From NCBI RefSeq assembly GCF_014298075.1, contig NZ_CP060418.1, positions 5,146,001 through 5,210,000 on the forward strand: a stretch of 64,000 bases of DNA, read 5' to 3'. Origin of the DNA: Enterobacter sp. JUb54. Its GTDB lineage: Bacteria; Pseudomonadota; Gammaproteobacteria; Enterobacterales; Enterobacteriaceae. The position numbers were made by a program, and so were the translations under genes. Shown here one piece after another: positions 11,097 to 21,050 of the stretch. Each line of letters starts with the position of its first letter. Position 1 is the first letter of the stretch. The notes beneath the pieces were generated by a model. That model did no database searches and was not told where the DNA came from. It worked only from the letters and a program-made list of their open reading frames with translations.

Positions 11097-12110
11097 ATGG
11101 CAACGATGCTGGAGGTAGCGAAACGCGCGGGGGTGTCGAAAGCGACCGTGTCCCGGGTGTTATCGGGCAACGGCTATGTCAGTCAGGACACGAAAGATCG
11201 CGTATTCCAGGCGGTGGCGGAAAGCGGATACCGGCCCAATCTGCTGGCGCGCAATCTGGCCACCAAAAAGAGCCAGACGCTGGGGCTGGTGGTGACCAAT
11301 ACCCTCTATCACGGGGTCTATTTCAGCGAACTGCTGTTTCACGTCGCGCGAATGGCGGAAGACAAAGGGCGGCAGCTGATTCTGGCCGACGGCAAGCACA
11401 GTGCCGAAGAGGAGCGCGAGGCGATTCAGTATCTGCTCGACCTGCGCTGCGACGCGATCATTATCTATCCCCGCTTTCTCAGCGTCGATCAGATGGATGA
11501 CATCGTTGAGAACCACACCCAGCCGATCATGGTGCTCAACCGCCGCCTGCGGCGTAACGCCAGCCATTGCGTCTGGTCCGATCAAAAAGCCTCGGCCCTG
11601 GCGGCGGTGGAAAAACTGATTGCCCGCGGCCACCGCGATATCGCGTTTATTACCGGTTCGCTGGATTCGCCGACCGGGATTGAGCGTCTTTCCGGCTACA
11701 AAGATGCGCTGGCGCAGCACGGTATTGCGCTGAATAACGATCTGATTGTCGAAGGGAAGTGGACCCCGGAAACCGGCGCCGCGGGCGTGGAAACCCTGCG
11801 CCAACGTGATGCCCGTTACAGCGCGCTGGTGGCGAGCAACGATGATATGGCGATTGGCGCCATGAAGCAGCTGCATCTGCAGGGTATCAAGGTGCCGGAA
11901 GAGGTGTCGGTGATCGGTTTCGATGACATCGTGCTGGCGCCGTATATGGTTCCGGCGCTCTCCAGCGTTAAAGTCCCGGTGACGGAAATGATCAAAGAGA
12001 CCATTAACCGGCTGATCTTTATGCTCGACGGCGGCGATTTAAAATATCAGCAGACCTTCCCCGGCGAGCTGATTGAGCGCGACTCGATAGCCGCCGGCCC
12101 CGACGCCTGA
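11097..12110 (+). CDS. ascG: AscG, LacI-family repressor of asc
   Basis: A 337-residue LacI/GalR regulator. The helix-turn-helix is at the N-terminus (TMLEVAKRAGVSKATVSRVL) followed by the hinge (NLLARNLATKKSQTLGLV) and a periplasmic-binding-like sensor domain. The ATG at 11097 matches the E. coli start and has an AGGAAG ribosome site; an in-frame upstream GTG at 11022 would add 25 residues not found in relatives. It represses ascFB when beta-glucosides are absent. The gene is intact. A 13-bp inverted repeat begins nine bases after its stop. Confidence 0.95.
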   Translation: MATMLEVAKRAGVSKATVSRVLSGNGYVSQDTKDRVFQAVAESGYRPNLLARNLATKKSQTLGLVVTNTLYHGVYFSELLFHVARMAEDKGRQLILADGKHSAEEEREAIQYLLDLRCDAIIIYPRFLSVDQMDDIVENHTQPIMVLNRRLRRNASHCVWSDQKASALAAVEKLIARGHRDIAFITGSLDSPTGIERLSGYKDALAQHGIALNNDLIVEGKWTPETGAAGVETLRQRDARYSALVASNDDMAIGAMKQLHLQGIKVPEEVSVIGFDDIVLAPYMVPALSSVKVPVTEMIKETINRLIFMLDGGDLKYQQTFPGELIERDSIAAGPDA

Positions 12111-12118
12111 CGTCGACA

Positions 12119-12148
12119 TCTGTCATCGTCAGATGTGACGATGACAGA
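12119..12148. promoter_or_regulatory. Perfect 13-bp inverted repeat between ascG and hydN
   Basis: TCTGTCATCGTCA (12119-12131) is mirrored exactly by TGACGATGACAGA (12136-12148) around a four-base GATG centre. It has no U-run, so it is a weak terminator candidate for ascG. Its centre lies about 70 bp upstream of the sigma-54 element of hydN, a normal distance for an enhancer site of an activator such as FhlA. The sequence does not clearly match the published E. coli FhlA site as I remember it, so the role is open. Confidence 0.5.
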
Positions 12149-12203
12149 ATCTCCCTCCCGCAACCCTGTGGTTAATTCCCTTTATTATCATAATGATAAA
12201 AGT

Positions 12204-12220
12204 TGGAACGTATTATGCAT
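12204..12220 (+). promoter_or_regulatory. Sigma-54 promoter of hydN-hypF
   Basis: TGGAAC, five bases, then ATGCAT gives GG and GC exactly ten bases apart, the -24/-12 pattern of RpoN promoters. It lies 38 bases before the hydN start. In E. coli hydN-hypF is transcribed by RpoN with FhlA under fermentative conditions, which agrees with this position. Confidence 0.7.
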
Positions 12221-12257
12221 ACTCCGCCGCGTAACCTTCTTACTGCTGGAGAAATGG

Positions 12258-12785
12258 ATGAACCGTTTCATTATTGCCGACGCGAGCAAATGCATTGGCT
12301 GCCGCACCTGTGAAGTGGCCTGTGTGGTCTCTCATCAGGAAAATCAGGACTGCGCGGCGCTGACGCCCAAATCCTTCTTACCGCGTATCCACGTGATCAA
12401 AGGCGTTAACGTCTCCACTGCGACCGCCTGCCGCCAATGTGAAGACGCACCCTGCGCGAACGTGTGTCCAAACGGCGCGATCAGCCGGGATAAAGGGTTT
12501 ATTCACGTGATGCAGGAGCGCTGTATCGGTTGTAAAACCTGCGTCGTGGCTTGCCCGTATGGCGCGATGGAAGTCGTGGTGCGCCCGGTTATCCGTCATA
12601 GCGGCGCCGGACTGAACGTCATGGCGGAAAAAGCCGAAGCCAACAAATGCGATCTCTGCCATCACCGTGAAGCCGGCCCGGCCTGTATGGACGCCTGCCC
12701 GACCCACGCGCTGATCTGCGTCGACCGCAATAAGCTTGAGCAGATGAATATCGAAAAACGTCGCCGCACGGCGCTGGCCTGGTAA
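12258..12785 (+). CDS. hydN: HydN, 4Fe-4S electron carrier
   Basis: A 175-residue polyferredoxin with four cysteine clusters: CIGCRTCEVAC, CRQCEDAPCANVCP, CIGCKTCVVACP and CDLCHHREAGPACMDACP. It is a paralogue of HycB, whose tail opens this window. In E. coli it is linked to formate dehydrogenase H activity. The ATG at 12258 (MNRFIIADA) matches relatives and has a GGAGAA site; a longer reading frame from 12135 would run through the promoter region and is unlikely. hypF follows after 12 bases, so the two are co-transcribed. Confidence 0.95.
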   Translation: MNRFIIADASKCIGCRTCEVACVVSHQENQDCAALTPKSFLPRIHVIKGVNVSTATACRQCEDAPCANVCPNGAISRDKGFIHVMQERCIGCKTCVVACPYGAMEVVVRPVIRHSGAGLNVMAEKAEANKCDLCHHREAGPACMDACPTHALICVDRNKLEQMNIEKRRRTALAW

Positions 12786-12797
12786 GGCGTCAGCATC

Positions 12798-15032
12798 ATG
12801 AACGGGGTGCAAATTCGCATTCGCGGTAAAGTCCAGGGGGTGGGATTCCGCCCCTTCGTCTGGCAGCAGGCCCGGCAGCTCGGGCTGCGTGGCGATGTCT
12901 GCAATGACGGCGACGGGGTGCTGGTGCGCATCGTCGGCGATGAGACGGCGTTTGTTGCCGCGCTGGTTCAGCAGTGTCCGCCGCTGGCGCGCATTGATAG
13001 CGTGCAGAGTGCGCCATTCCACTGGCAGACGCTGCCTGAGGATTTCGCGATCCGCCACAGCGAGGGTGGGAGTATGCGAACCCAGATTGTCCCGGATGCT
13101 GCCACCTGTCCGGCCTGCCTTGCGGAGATGAATAACCCGCAAGAGCGCCGCTATCGCTACCCGTTTATTAACTGCACCCACTGCGGTCCACGCTTCACTA
13201 TTATTCGCGCGATGCCCTATGACCGGCCGTCAACCTCGATGGCGCCGTTTCCGCTCTGTCCCGCCTGCGAGGCGGAATATCGCAACCCTGCCGACCGTCG
13301 TTTTCATGCCCAGCCGGTCGCCTGTGCCGACTGCGGCCCGCAGCTGGAATGGCGTGCCGAGGGCGAGGTGTTGTACGGTGAGGCGGCACTCCAGATGGCG
13401 ATTCAGCGCCTGAAGCGCGGCCAGATTGTGGCCATGAAAGGACTCGGCGGCTTTCACCTGGTCTGTGACGCCGGTAATTCCCAGGCGGTGACCGCCTTAC
13501 GTCTTCGTAAACATCGCCCGGCGAAGCCGTTGGCGGTGATGCTGCCAGTGACCGAAGGGCTCCCGTCGGCGGCGTTGGCTTTACTGACCACGCCCGCGGC
13601 CCCCATCGTACTGACAGATAAATCACAGGTGGTTGGCCTGTGTGATGAGATTGCGCCAGCGCTGAAAGAAGTGGGGGTGATGCTGCCGTCTAATCCGCTG
13701 CAGCATCTGGTTTTACAGGCACTGGCGCACCCTGTTGTGATGACTTCCGGCAACCTCAGCGGGCGGCCACCGGCGTTAAACAACGCCGACGCGCTGCGCG
13801 ACCTGGCGGGGATTGCCGACGGTTTTCTGCTGCACAACCGTGACATTGTCCAGCGTATGGACGACTCGGTGATACGCCAAAGCGGCGAAATGTTGCGCCG
13901 CTCGCGCGGCTACGTACCGGATGCGATGCCGCTGCCGCCGGGGTTTCATGACGTGCCGCCGCTGCTGTGTCTCGGCGGCGACATGAAAAATACCTTTTGC
14001 CTGGCGCGTGGCGATCGGGCGGTGCTGAGCCAGCACTTTGGCGATCTCGGCGATGAAGGAGTTGAAGCGCAGTGGCGTGAGGCGCTGCACCTGATGCAGG
14101 ATATTTATGCTTTTACGCCGCAGCGGGTGGTGGCCGACGCCCATCCCGGCTATCGCGCCTCGCAGTGGGCAGCATCGCTGACCCTGCCGGTCGACAACGT
14201 CCTCCATCATCATGCCCATGCTGCCGCCTGCCTGGCGGAACACGGCTGGCCGTTGGACGGCGGCGATGTTATCGCCCTGGTGCTCGACGGTATCGGCATG
14301 GGGGAAAACGGTGCGCTGTGGGGCGGGGAGTGCTTACGGGTTAACTACCGCGAGTGTGAACGTCTTGGCGGATTGCCGGCGGTGGCGCTGCCAGGGGGCG
14401 ATCTGGCGGCCCGTCAGCCATGGCGCAATTTGCTGGCGCAGTGCCTGGCGTTTTTGCCGCAGTGGCAGAACTATGCTGAAACCGCCGCGCTGCATCAGCA
14501 CAACTGGCCGCTGCTGGCGCAGGCCATCGCGCGGGGAATCAATGCGCCGCTGGCGTCCTCCTGTGGTCGACTGTTTGACGCGGTGGCCTGCGCCCTGGCG
14601 TGCGCCCCGGACAGCCTGAGCTATGAAGGTGAGGCGGCCTGTCAGTTGGAAGCGCTGGCGACGACCTGCGAAGGCGTTGCCCACCCGGTCAGTATTCCCT
14701 GGCGCGACGGCACGCTGGATCTGGCCGTGTTCTGGAAGCAATGGCTGGAGTGGCAGGCTACGCGGGAACAGAAAGCCTGGGCATTTCATGATGCGCTGGC
14801 CTGCGGGCTGGCGGCGATGCTCCGGGATTGCGCCACGTCGCGCGGCGTGACGACCCTGGCCTTTAGCGGCGGGGTGCTACACAACCGCTTACTGGTCTCC
14901 CGATTGACGTTTTATCTGGCGGATTTTACTCTGCTGTTTCCGCAACAGTTACCTGCCGGAGATGGGGCGATCGCCTATGGTCAGGCGGTCGTTGCCGCCG
15001 CGCGCTGGCAGGCTCACAGGACATCACCATGA
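12798..15032 (+). CDS. hypF: HypF, hydrogenase cyanide-ligand carbamoyltransferase
   Basis: A 744-residue protein, close to the 750 of E. coli. Order of domains: acylphosphatase (residues 1-90, [11 protein letters not shown]), zinc-finger pair (about 105-185, [31 protein letters not shown]), YrdC-like (about 200-380) and a C-terminal Kae1-like carbamoyltransferase domain with [13 protein letters not shown]. It makes carbamoyl-AMP from carbamoyl phosphate and loads HypE, giving the CN ligands of Ni-Fe hydrogenases such as HycE. The stop overlaps the start of the nickel permease gene (ATGA at 15029-15032), so hydrogenase maturation and nickel supply are coupled here. Confidence 0.97.
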   Translation: MNGVQIRIRGKVQGVGFRPFVWQQARQLGLRGDVCNDGDGVLVRIVGDETAFVAALVQQCPPLARIDSVQSAPFHWQTLPEDFAIRHSEGGSMRTQIVPDAATCPACLAEMNNPQERRYRYPFINCTHCGPRFTIIRAMPYDRPSTSMAPFPLCPACEAEYRNPADRRFHAQPVACADCGPQLEWRAEGEVLYGEAALQMAIQRLKRGQIVAMKGLGGFHLVCDAGNSQAVTALRLRKHRPAKPLAVMLPVTEGLPSAALALLTTPAAPIVLTDKSQVVGLCDEIAPALKEVGVMLPSNPLQHLVLQALAHPVVMTSGNLSGRPPALNNADALRDLAGIADGFLLHNRDIVQRMDDSVIRQSGEMLRRSRGYVPDAMPLPPGFHDVPPLLCLGGDMKNTFCLARGDRAVLSQHFGDLGDEGVEAQWREALHLMQDIYAFTPQRVVADAHPGYRASQWAASLTLPVDNVLHHHAHAAACLAEHGWPLDGGDVIALVLDGIGMGENGALWGGECLRVNYRECERLGGLPAVALPGGDLAARQPWRNLLAQCLAFLPQWQNYAETAALHQHNWPLLAQAIARGINAPLASSCGRLFDAVACALACAPDSLSYEGEAACQLEALATTCEGVAHPVSIPWRDGTLDLAVFWKQWLEWQATREQKAWAFHDALACGLAAMLRDCATSRGVTTLAFSGGVLHNRLLVSRLTFYLADFTLLFPQQLPAGDGAIAYGQAVVAAARWQAHRTSP

Positions 15033-16042
15033 TAGTGACGATTTTACGCCAGCAGCCGCGAGCCGCGGTGCTGGTTGGGGGGCTGATTCTGGCGAATGTA
15101 TTGGCCTGGATCTGGGCCTGGCAGGCGTTTGGCGAGAGCGGCGCGCTGATGGCGGCCAGCCTGCTGGCGTGGGGATATGGCCTGCGTCATGCGGTGGATG
15201 CCGATCATATCGCGGCCATTGATAGCGTCACTCGCAAAATGATGCAGCAGGGACGGCGGCCTTTCGGCGTCGGGGCGTGGTTTTCATTAGGCCATTCGTC
15301 GATTGTGGTGCTGGCCTCGGCGGCCATTGCCGCGACGGCCACCGCGTTCGGGCAACAGATGAGCTGGTTTCATGATACCGGCAGCGTAATCGGCACCGCG
15401 GTGTCGGCGCTGTTTTTATTGCTGATGGCGTTTGTGAACCTGGTGATTTTACGTAGCGTCTGGCGCAGTTTTCAGGCGTGGAAGAAGGGCGGTAGCGTCA
15501 GCGATGAGGTGGTGACCGGCGGCGGCATGATGAGCTGGCTGTTTGGCAAGACCTTCCGTCTGATTAGCCGCAGCTGGCAGATGTATCTGGTAGGTTTCCT
15601 GTTCGGACTGGGGTTTGATACCGCCACCGAAATCGGCGTGCTGGGCATTTCTGCCGCCAGCGCTTCGAGCGGGATGTCCATCTGGTCCATCATGGTCTTC
15701 CCGGCGCTGTTTGCCAGCGGAATGGCGCTGGTGGATACCATCGACAACGTGTTGATGGTGGGCGCGTACGGTTGGGCATTCAGCAAGCCGCAGCGCAAGC
15801 TCTATTACAATATGACTATTACCGGGACCTCGGTGGTGGTGGCGCTGTTTATCGGCGGGCTGGAGGCTCTGGGGCTGCTGATGGATAAGTTTTCGCTCAG
15901 CGGCGGTCTGTGGCGCTGGGTTGGCGCGCTGAACGATAATCTCGGCGATGCCGGGTTTGTGGTGGTCGGGCTGTTCGTCGCCTGCTGGGTGCTGTCGGTG
16001 CTCAACTACCGCTGGCGCGGGTACGATAATCTGGCGCGGTGA
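15029..16042 (+). CDS. NiCoT-family nickel/cobalt permease
   Basis: A 337-residue membrane protein of the HoxN/NixA family. The signature metal motif of helix II is present ([14 protein letters not shown], about residues 52-65), with LGHSS (about 89-93) and [10 protein letters not shown] (about 192-201). These motifs bind Ni2+ or Co2+ in characterised members. Its coupling to hypF suggests nickel for hydrogenase. E. coli has no gene here (its hypF faces norW directly), so this is an insertion relative to that backbone. Its last codons and stop are copied into the tandem repeats that follow. Confidence 0.93.
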   Translation: MIVTILRQQPRAAVLVGGLILANVLAWIWAWQAFGESGALMAASLLAWGYGLRHAVDADHIAAIDSVTRKMMQQGRRPFGVGAWFSLGHSSIVVLASAAIAATATAFGQQMSWFHDTGSVIGTAVSALFLLLMAFVNLVILRSVWRSFQAWKKGGSVSDEVVTGGGMMSWLFGKTFRLISRSWQMYLVGFLFGLGFDTATEIGVLGISAASASSGMSIWSIMVFPALFASGMALVDTIDNVLMVGAYGWAFSKPQRKLYYNMTITGTSVVVALFIGGLEALGLLMDKFSLSGGLWRWVGALNDNLGDAGFVVVGLFVACWVLSVLNYRWRGYDNLAR

Positions 16043-16693
16043 TGCTTTCCCGGAGGCGGCGCTGCGCCCCTGTCCGGGCTACGGGCTGGGCGGGTACGAT
16101 AACCTGGCGCGGTGATGTTTTCCCCGGAGGCGGTGCTACGCCCCTGTCCGGGCTACGGGCTGGGCGGGTACGATGACCTGGCGCGGTGATGTTTTCCCCG
16201 GAGGCGGCGCTGCGCCCCTGTCCGGGCTACGGGCTGGGCGGGTACGATGACCTGGCGCGGTGATGTCTTTCCCGGAGGCGGTGCTGTGCCCCTGTCCGGG
16301 CTACGGGCTGGGCGGGTACGATGACCTGGCGCGGTGATGTTTTCCCCGGAGGCGGGGCTGCGCCCCTGTCCGGGCTACGGGCTGGGCGGGTACGATGACC
16401 TGGCGCGGTGATGTTTTCCCCGGAGGCGGCGCTGCGCCCCTGTCCGGGCTACGGGCTGGGCGGGTACGATAACCTGGCGCGGGTACGATAATCTGGCGCG
16501 GTGATGTTTTCCCCGGAGGCGGCGCTGCGCACCTGTCCGGGCTACGGGCTGGGCAGGTACGATGACCTGGCGCGGTGATGTCTTTCCCGGAGGCGGCGCT
16601 GCGCACCTGTCCGGGCTACGGGCTGGGCGGGTACGATAACCTGGCGCGGTGATGTTTTCCCCGGAGGCGGTGCTACGCACCTGTCCGGGCTAC
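16017..16693. repeat. Nine-copy 74-bp tandem array carrying the permease gene tail
   Basis: The core CGGAGGCGG recurs at 16051, 16125, 16199, 16273, 16347, 16421, 16514, 16588 and 16662. The period is exactly 74 bp except between copies six and seven (93 bp), where a 19-bp piece is doubled. Each unit joins a copy of the 3' end of the permease gene, including its TGA, to one REP-type arm ending TGTCCGGGCTAC. Copies differ by a few substitutions. The whole gap between the permease gene and norW is filled by this array and its closing hairpin. No gene is credible in it. Confidence 0.93.
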
Positions 16694-16744
16694 CTGATGG
16701 CGTATGTCCTGTAGCCCGGACAGGCGCAGCGCGCCGCCTCCGGG
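16661..16744. repeat. REP/BIME hairpin closing the array
   Basis: The ninth REP arm is followed by an inverted arm (GTAGCCCGGACAGGCGCAGC from 16711, running to CCGGG at 16744). The two can pair into a long GC-rich hairpin, making a classical BIME. It lies between the convergent permease gene and norW and may limit read-through or protect both mRNA ends. Confidence 0.8.
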
Positions 16745-16751
16745 AATAAGG

Positions 16752-17885
16752 TTAACTGACCAGCTGCTTGAGCAGGGCAAAGGCGTCTTTCATGCGGTCC
16801 TCGCTGACCACAAACGCGCGTAGCTGGTTGTCGGCGTCAATGCCTTTCGCGACCAGACCGTCTTTGGCGGCAACAATATTCCATGTTAAATCGTCACGCT
16901 GGGTTTCGCCTGCCAGGTGCAGCGGTAAATCCGGCGTTTTGACCTTCACCAGCATCGGCGGCAACCTCAGCTCTCCCGACTGTCCCAGCAGGTTTTTACT
17001 CAGGCACATGGCGCTGAGCATAATCGGCTGCAGAAATGGCAGCACTTTGCCGTCGATCTCCGCGCAATCGCCGAGGGCATAAATCGCCGGATGGCTGGTT
17101 TGCAGCTGGCGATTCACCACTACCCCGCGCTGGATCTCCACCCCTGCATGACGCGCCAGCGCCGTTTCCGGACGCAGGCCGACGGCGGCCACTACCGCAT
17201 CGACGACCGTTGAACGTTCACCCGCGAGGGCCACGTGAATACCATCGGCCTGCTGTTCGAGGCCCGCAAGCCCGGTTTGCAACAGCAGATGAATGCCCAT
17301 CCCGATCATCCGGTGCTGCAGGCGGCTGCTGACCTCCGGCGGCATCAGCGCCGACAGCACGCTGGCGGCGTGGTCAACGACCGTCACTGCTTTGCCGGCG
17401 CGGCAGAAATCCATCGCCAGCTCGCAGCCAATCAGCCCGCCGCCGACGATCAGCACCCGCCGGGCATCGCGCAGCTGGCTGTGCGCCGCGCCATATTCCC
17501 GTTGGCTGTTCAGGGTCAGCATCAACTCGCGCCCCGGCACCGGCGGGACAAACGGCGCGGCACCGGTCGCCAGCACCAGCTTGTCATAGCGCCACTCGCG
17601 GTCCTGGCTCTTCACCAACTGGTTTTCGGCGTCGATATCGCTGACCCAGGTATGCGGAAACAGGCGCAGATTGTACTGCTCGGCAAACTCACCGGCCGTT
17701 TGCAGGGTCAGGTCGTCGGCGCTTTGACCACGGCTGACCACATGGCTGAGGTCCGGTTTGTTGTACTCATCCATGCTGTCGGCTGCGATCAGGGTCAGCG
17801 GAACCTGCGGATCCTGCTTACGGATGTTTTTCACCAGCTGACGGGCCGCGAAGCCCGAGCCGATGATGACGATACCTTCGCTCAT
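16752..17885 (-). CDS. norW: NorW, flavorubredoxin reductase
   Basis: A 377-residue FAD/NADH oxidoreductase, the same length as E. coli NorW. The FAD site is N-terminal ([13 protein letters not shown]), the NADH site is near residue 145 ([14 protein letters not shown]) and the second FAD motif is [10 protein letters not shown] (about 270). It passes electrons from NADH to the rubredoxin part of NorV. Its start overlaps the norV stop by four bases. Transcription comes from the sigma-54 promoter upstream of norV. Confidence 0.96.
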   Translation of the reverse strand: MSEGIVIIGSGFAARQLVKNIRKQDPQVPLTLIAADSMDEYNKPDLSHVVSRGQSADDLTLQTAGEFAEQYNLRLFPHTWVSDIDAENQLVKSQDREWRYDKLVLATGAAPFVPPVPGRELMLTLNSQREYGAAHSQLRDARRVLIVGGGLIGCELAMDFCRAGKAVTVVDHAASVLSALMPPEVSSRLQHRMIGMGIHLLLQTGLAGLEQQADGIHVALAGERSTVVDAVVAAVGLRPETALARHAGVEIQRGVVVNRQLQTSHPAIYALGDCAEIDGKVLPFLQPIMLSAMCLSKNLLGQSGELRLPPMLVKVKTPDLPLHLAGETQRDDLTWNIVAAKDGLVAKGIDADNQLRAFVVSEDRMKDAFALLKQLVS

Positions 17886-19318
17886 TTGGCCTCCGTTGCC
17901 AGCACGTCAAAGACCTCTTTACCCAGGGAGCATTCCGGGCACAGGAAGTCGTCCGGAACCTCGCTCCACGGCGTACCTGGCTGCACCTGCTGGTTCGGTT
18001 CGCCTTTTGCCGGATCGTAAATCCACTGGCAGACGCTGCACTGCATGGTGGGGCCCATGTCTACTGCCGCGGCGCAGGCGTTCTGCTCCGGTGCGGCGGG
18101 TGCGGCGGCAACCGGCAGCGGGGAGAGGGCCCACTGGCGGGCAATCTGCCGGCCATGCTCGCGACACAACGCCAGCGCGTCGAGGTCCGGGCGCCATTTG
18201 ACCTTCAGGCTCAGGGACATTTCAAAACCAGCATCCTGTAAGCGGGTAGACAGTCTGTCCACCGCGCCGCCGCTCCAGCCGTGCGAGCCAAAAGCGCTGG
18301 CACGTTTGTTACGAAAACGCAGGCCGGTCATCTCTTCCACCAGGCCGGCGATTTTCGGCATCATCACGTTATTCATGGTGGAGGTACCCACCAGCACCCC
18401 TTTTGAACGGAACACGTTGGTGAGGATATCGTTCTTATCGCTGCGGGCGACGTTGAAGATTTTTACCGCCACGTTAGGGTCAACTTCGGTGATGCCCTGA
18501 GCGATAGCATCCGCCATCATGCGGGTATTGTTGGACATGGTGTCGTAGAACAGGGTGATGCGATCTTCCTGATAATCCGCCGCCCATTTCAGGTACAGCT
18601 CGACGATCTGGGTCGGGTTATCGCGCCAGACCACGCCGTGCGAGGTGGCGATCATATCGACGGGCAGGTTGAAGCCGAGGATCTCGGTAATTTTGGGCGT
18701 CACCAGGCGGCTGAACGGGGTCAGGATGTTGGCGTAGTAGCGCTGGCACTGTTCGAACAGTTCGTTCTGGTCCACTTCATCATTAAACAGGTGCTCGTCG
18801 CAGTAGTGCTGGCCGAAGGCGTCGTTGCTGAACAGCACCGCGTCGCCGGTCATGTAGGTCATCATGCTGTCCGGCCAGTGCAGCATCGGGGTTTCCACGA
18901 AAATCAGCTGCTTGCCGTTGCCGATATCCAGCGCGTCGCCGGTTTTCACCACGTTGAAATTCCATTCCGGGTGATGGTGATGGCCGGTAATGGAATCGAT
19001 AGCGTTGGCGGTGCAGTAAATCGGCGTGTCCGGAATGCTGTTCATCAGCTCGGTCAACGCGCCGGCATGGTCTTCTTCCGCATGGTTAATGACGATGTAG
19101 TCGATATCCGCGAGATCGATTTCGCTGCGCAGGTTCTGCACGAACTCGCGGCTGAATTTATGATCCACGGTATCAATCAGCACATTTTTTTCTTCGCGGA
19201 TCAGGTAGCTGTTGTAGCTGCTGCCGCGCAACGTTTTGTATTCGGTACCGTGGAAATCACGCACTTCCCAGTCACGCTGGCCGACCCAATGAATGTTATT
19301 TTTCACCACAATAGACAT
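17882..19318 (-). CDS. norV: NorV, anaerobic NO reductase flavorubredoxin
   Basis: A 478-residue protein with three parts: a metallo-beta-lactamase-like di-iron domain (residues 1-250, ligands in [11 protein letters not shown] near 79-89), a flavodoxin domain (about 254-395, [14 protein letters not shown]) and a C-terminal rubredoxin (about 424-474, [10 protein letters not shown] and CPECSLG). It reduces NO to N2O under anaerobic conditions. The linker before the rubredoxin is Ala/Pro-rich. It is followed by norW and diverges from norR. Confidence 0.97.
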   Translation of the reverse strand: MSIVVKNNIHWVGQRDWEVRDFHGTEYKTLRGSSYNSYLIREEKNVLIDTVDHKFSREFVQNLRSEIDLADIDYIVINHAEEDHAGALTELMNSIPDTPIYCTANAIDSITGHHHHPEWNFNVVKTGDALDIGNGKQLIFVETPMLHWPDSMMTYMTGDAVLFSNDAFGQHYCDEHLFNDEVDQNELFEQCQRYYANILTPFSRLVTPKITEILGFNLPVDMIATSHGVVWRDNPTQIVELYLKWAADYQEDRITLFYDTMSNNTRMMADAIAQGITEVDPNVAVKIFNVARSDKNDILTNVFRSKGVLVGTSTMNNVMMPKIAGLVEEMTGLRFRNKRASAFGSHGWSGGAVDRLSTRLQDAGFEMSLSLKVKWRPDLDALALCREHGRQIARQWALSPLPVAAAPAAPEQNACAAAVDMGPTMQCSVCQWIYDPAKGEPNQQVQPGTPWSEVPDDFLCPECSLGKEVFDVLATEAK

Positions 19319-19365
19319 AGCAACCTCAATTTATACAGCATGTTCAGATACGATGAGTTACCTAT

Positions 19366-19381
19366 ATCAAGTTGCGTGCCA
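19366..19381 (-). promoter_or_regulatory. Sigma-54 promoter of norVW
   Basis: On the minus strand TGGCAC, five bases, then TTGAT. The -24 element is perfect; the -12 element has GA where GC is usual. It lies 48 bases before the norV start and 57-116 bases downstream of the NorR sites, which is the expected arrangement. Confidence 0.6.
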
Positions 19382-19437
19382 GTTTTTTAATATATTGATT
19401 TTGTTGTGTTTTATGTTTTTTTATCAAACCGGTTGAT

Positions 19438-19493
19438 GTCAAAATGACAGCGGTTAAAATAGTCGTTATGACCATGACTGGTGTCAAAATGAC
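19438..19493. promoter_or_regulatory. Three NorR enhancer sites
   Basis: GTCAAAATGAC occurs at 19438-19448 and 19483-19493, and GTCGTTATGAC at 19462-19472. All fit the NorR core GTCA-N3-TGAC, the middle one with one mismatch. Three sites in the norR-norV gap is the E. coli arrangement, where all three are needed to assemble the active NorR oligomer. The last site is 12 bases from the norR start, so NorR may also limit its own synthesis. Confidence 0.88.
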
Positions 19494-19505
19494 AATGAGG
19501 CCGCG

Positions 19506-21050
19506 ATGCGCTTTTCCGTGGACGTGCTGGCGAAGATCGCCATTGATTTACAAAGCGATATCGGCCATGCCGACCGCTTTTCCCGCCTGATTACGACCCT
19601 GCGCCAGGTGCTGGGCTGCGACGCCTCGGCGCTGCTGCGCTACGAGGCACATCAGTTTGTGCCGCTGGCGATCGACGGCCTGGCTGAAGATGTGCTGGGG
19701 CGACGTTTTGCGCTGGCGGGCCACCCACGGCTGGAGGCGATTGCCCGCGCCGGCGATGTGGTGCGTTTCCCGGCGGACAGCGATCTGCCGGACCCCTATG
19801 ATGGCCTGATCCCCGGCCATGAGAGCCTGAAGGTGCACGCCTGCGTGGGGCTTCCGCTGTTTGCCGGGCAGACCCTGATTGGCGCGCTAACCCTCGACGG
19901 TATGGAGGCCGACCGCTTCGATAGCTTCAGCGATGAAGCACTGCGCCTGATCGCGGCGCTGGTGGCGGGAGCGCTGAATAACGCGCTGCTTATCGCGCGG
20001 CTTGAGAATCAGAACGTGCTGCCGGAGGCGAGCGTGCGCTATACGCCCCCGGACCATCAGGAAATAATCGGCCTGTCGGCGCCGATGGTGCAGCTGAAAA
20101 AAGAGATCGATATCGTCGCCGCCTCGGATTTGAACGTCTTGATCAGCGGCGAAACCGGCACCGGCAAAGAGCTGGTGGCGAAAGCGCTGCATCAGGGATC
20201 GTCCCGGGCAGCCAATCCGCTGATCTATCTGAACTGCGCGGCGCTGCCGGAGAGCGTGGCGGAAAGCGAGCTGTTCGGGCATGTGAAAGGGGCCTTTACC
20301 GGGGCGATCAGCAACCGCAGCGGCAAGTTTGAAATGGCCGATAACGGCACCCTGTTCCTCGATGAGATTGGCGAGCTGTCGCTGGCGCTGCAGGCCAAGC
20401 TGCTGCGGGTACTGCAGTATGGCGATATTCAGCGGGTAGGGGATGACCGCAGCCTGCGGGTTAACGTGCGGGTGCTGGCGGCCACCAACCGCGACCTGCG
20501 CCAGGAGGTGGTTGAAGGCCGCTTTCGTGCCGATCTCTATCACCGCCTGAGCGTGTTCCCGCTGTCGGTGCCGGCGCTGCGCGAGCGGGAAGATGACGTG
20601 GTGCTGCTGGCCGGCTATTTCTGCGAGCAGTGTCGGTTACGCATGGGGTTAGGGCAGGTGGTGCTCAGCGATGCGGCGCGCTCGGGGCTGCGTAAGGCGC
20701 CGTGGCCGGGCAACGTGCGCGAGCTGGAACATGCTATTCATCGTGCGGTGGTGCTGGCGCGGGCGACCCAGACGGCGGATGAGGTGCGGCTGGAGCCACA
20801 CCATTTTCAGTTTGCTGCCGCAACGTCGCTGCCGCCTGTCGCAACGCCGGTTGCGCTGCAACAGACGATTAATCTGCGCGAGGCAACCGAGACGTTCCAG
20901 CGCGAGGCGATTTCCCGCGCTTTAGCGGATAACCAGCGTAACTGGGCGGCGGCGGCCCGGGCGCTGGAGCTGGACGTCGCCAACCTGCATCGGCTGGCGA
21001 AGCGTCTGGGGCTTAAAGGATCCCGGCCTGATAAAAGTTCTGTAGGTTAA
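19506..21050 (+). CDS. norR: NorR, NO-sensing sigma-54 activator
   Basis: A 514-residue regulator: N-terminal GAF domain that senses NO through a mononuclear iron (residues 1-170), AAA+ domain (about 190-420, Walker A GETGTGKE, sigma-54 loop GAFTGA, Walker B LFLDEIGE) and a Fis-type helix-turn-helix at the C-terminus ([20 protein letters not shown]). It activates norVW. E. coli NorR ends just after KRLGLK; here the frame runs on for about ten more residues (SRPDKSSVG) and overlaps the convergent gutQ gene by 38 bp. Confidence 0.95.
   Translation: MRFSVDVLAKIAIDLQSDIGHADRFSRLITTLRQVLGCDASALLRYEAHQFVPLAIDGLAEDVLGRRFALAGHPRLEAIARAGDVVRFPADSDLPDPYDGLIPGHESLKVHACVGLPLFAGQTLIGALTLDGMEADRFDSFSDEALRLIAALVAGALNNALLIARLENQNVLPEASVRYTPPDHQEIIGLSAPMVQLKKEIDIVAASDLNVLISGETGTGKELVAKALHQGSSRAANPLIYLNCAALPESVAESELFGHVKGAFTGAISNRSGKFEMADNGTLFLDEIGELSLALQAKLLRVLQYGDIQRVGDDRSLRVNVRVLAATNRDLRQEVVEGRFRADLYHRLSVFPLSVPALREREDDVVLLAGYFCEQCRLRMGLGQVVLSDAARSGLRKAPWPGNVRELEHAIHRAVVLARATQTADEVRLEPHHFQFAAATSLPPVATPVALQQTINLREATETFQREAISRALADNQRNWAAAARALELDVANLHRLAKRLGLKGSRPDKSSVG

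Noticed and set aside
16301-16680. Pro/Arg-rich open frames on the minus strand (about 100 codons) in the tandem array
   Set aside because: They are low-complexity translations of the repeat and exist only because the repeat lacks stops in that frame.
16017-16693. CRISPR-like array
   Set aside because: Units are contiguous and almost identical over the full 74 bp, with no unique spacers and no cas genes nearby. It is a tandem repeat with REP arms.
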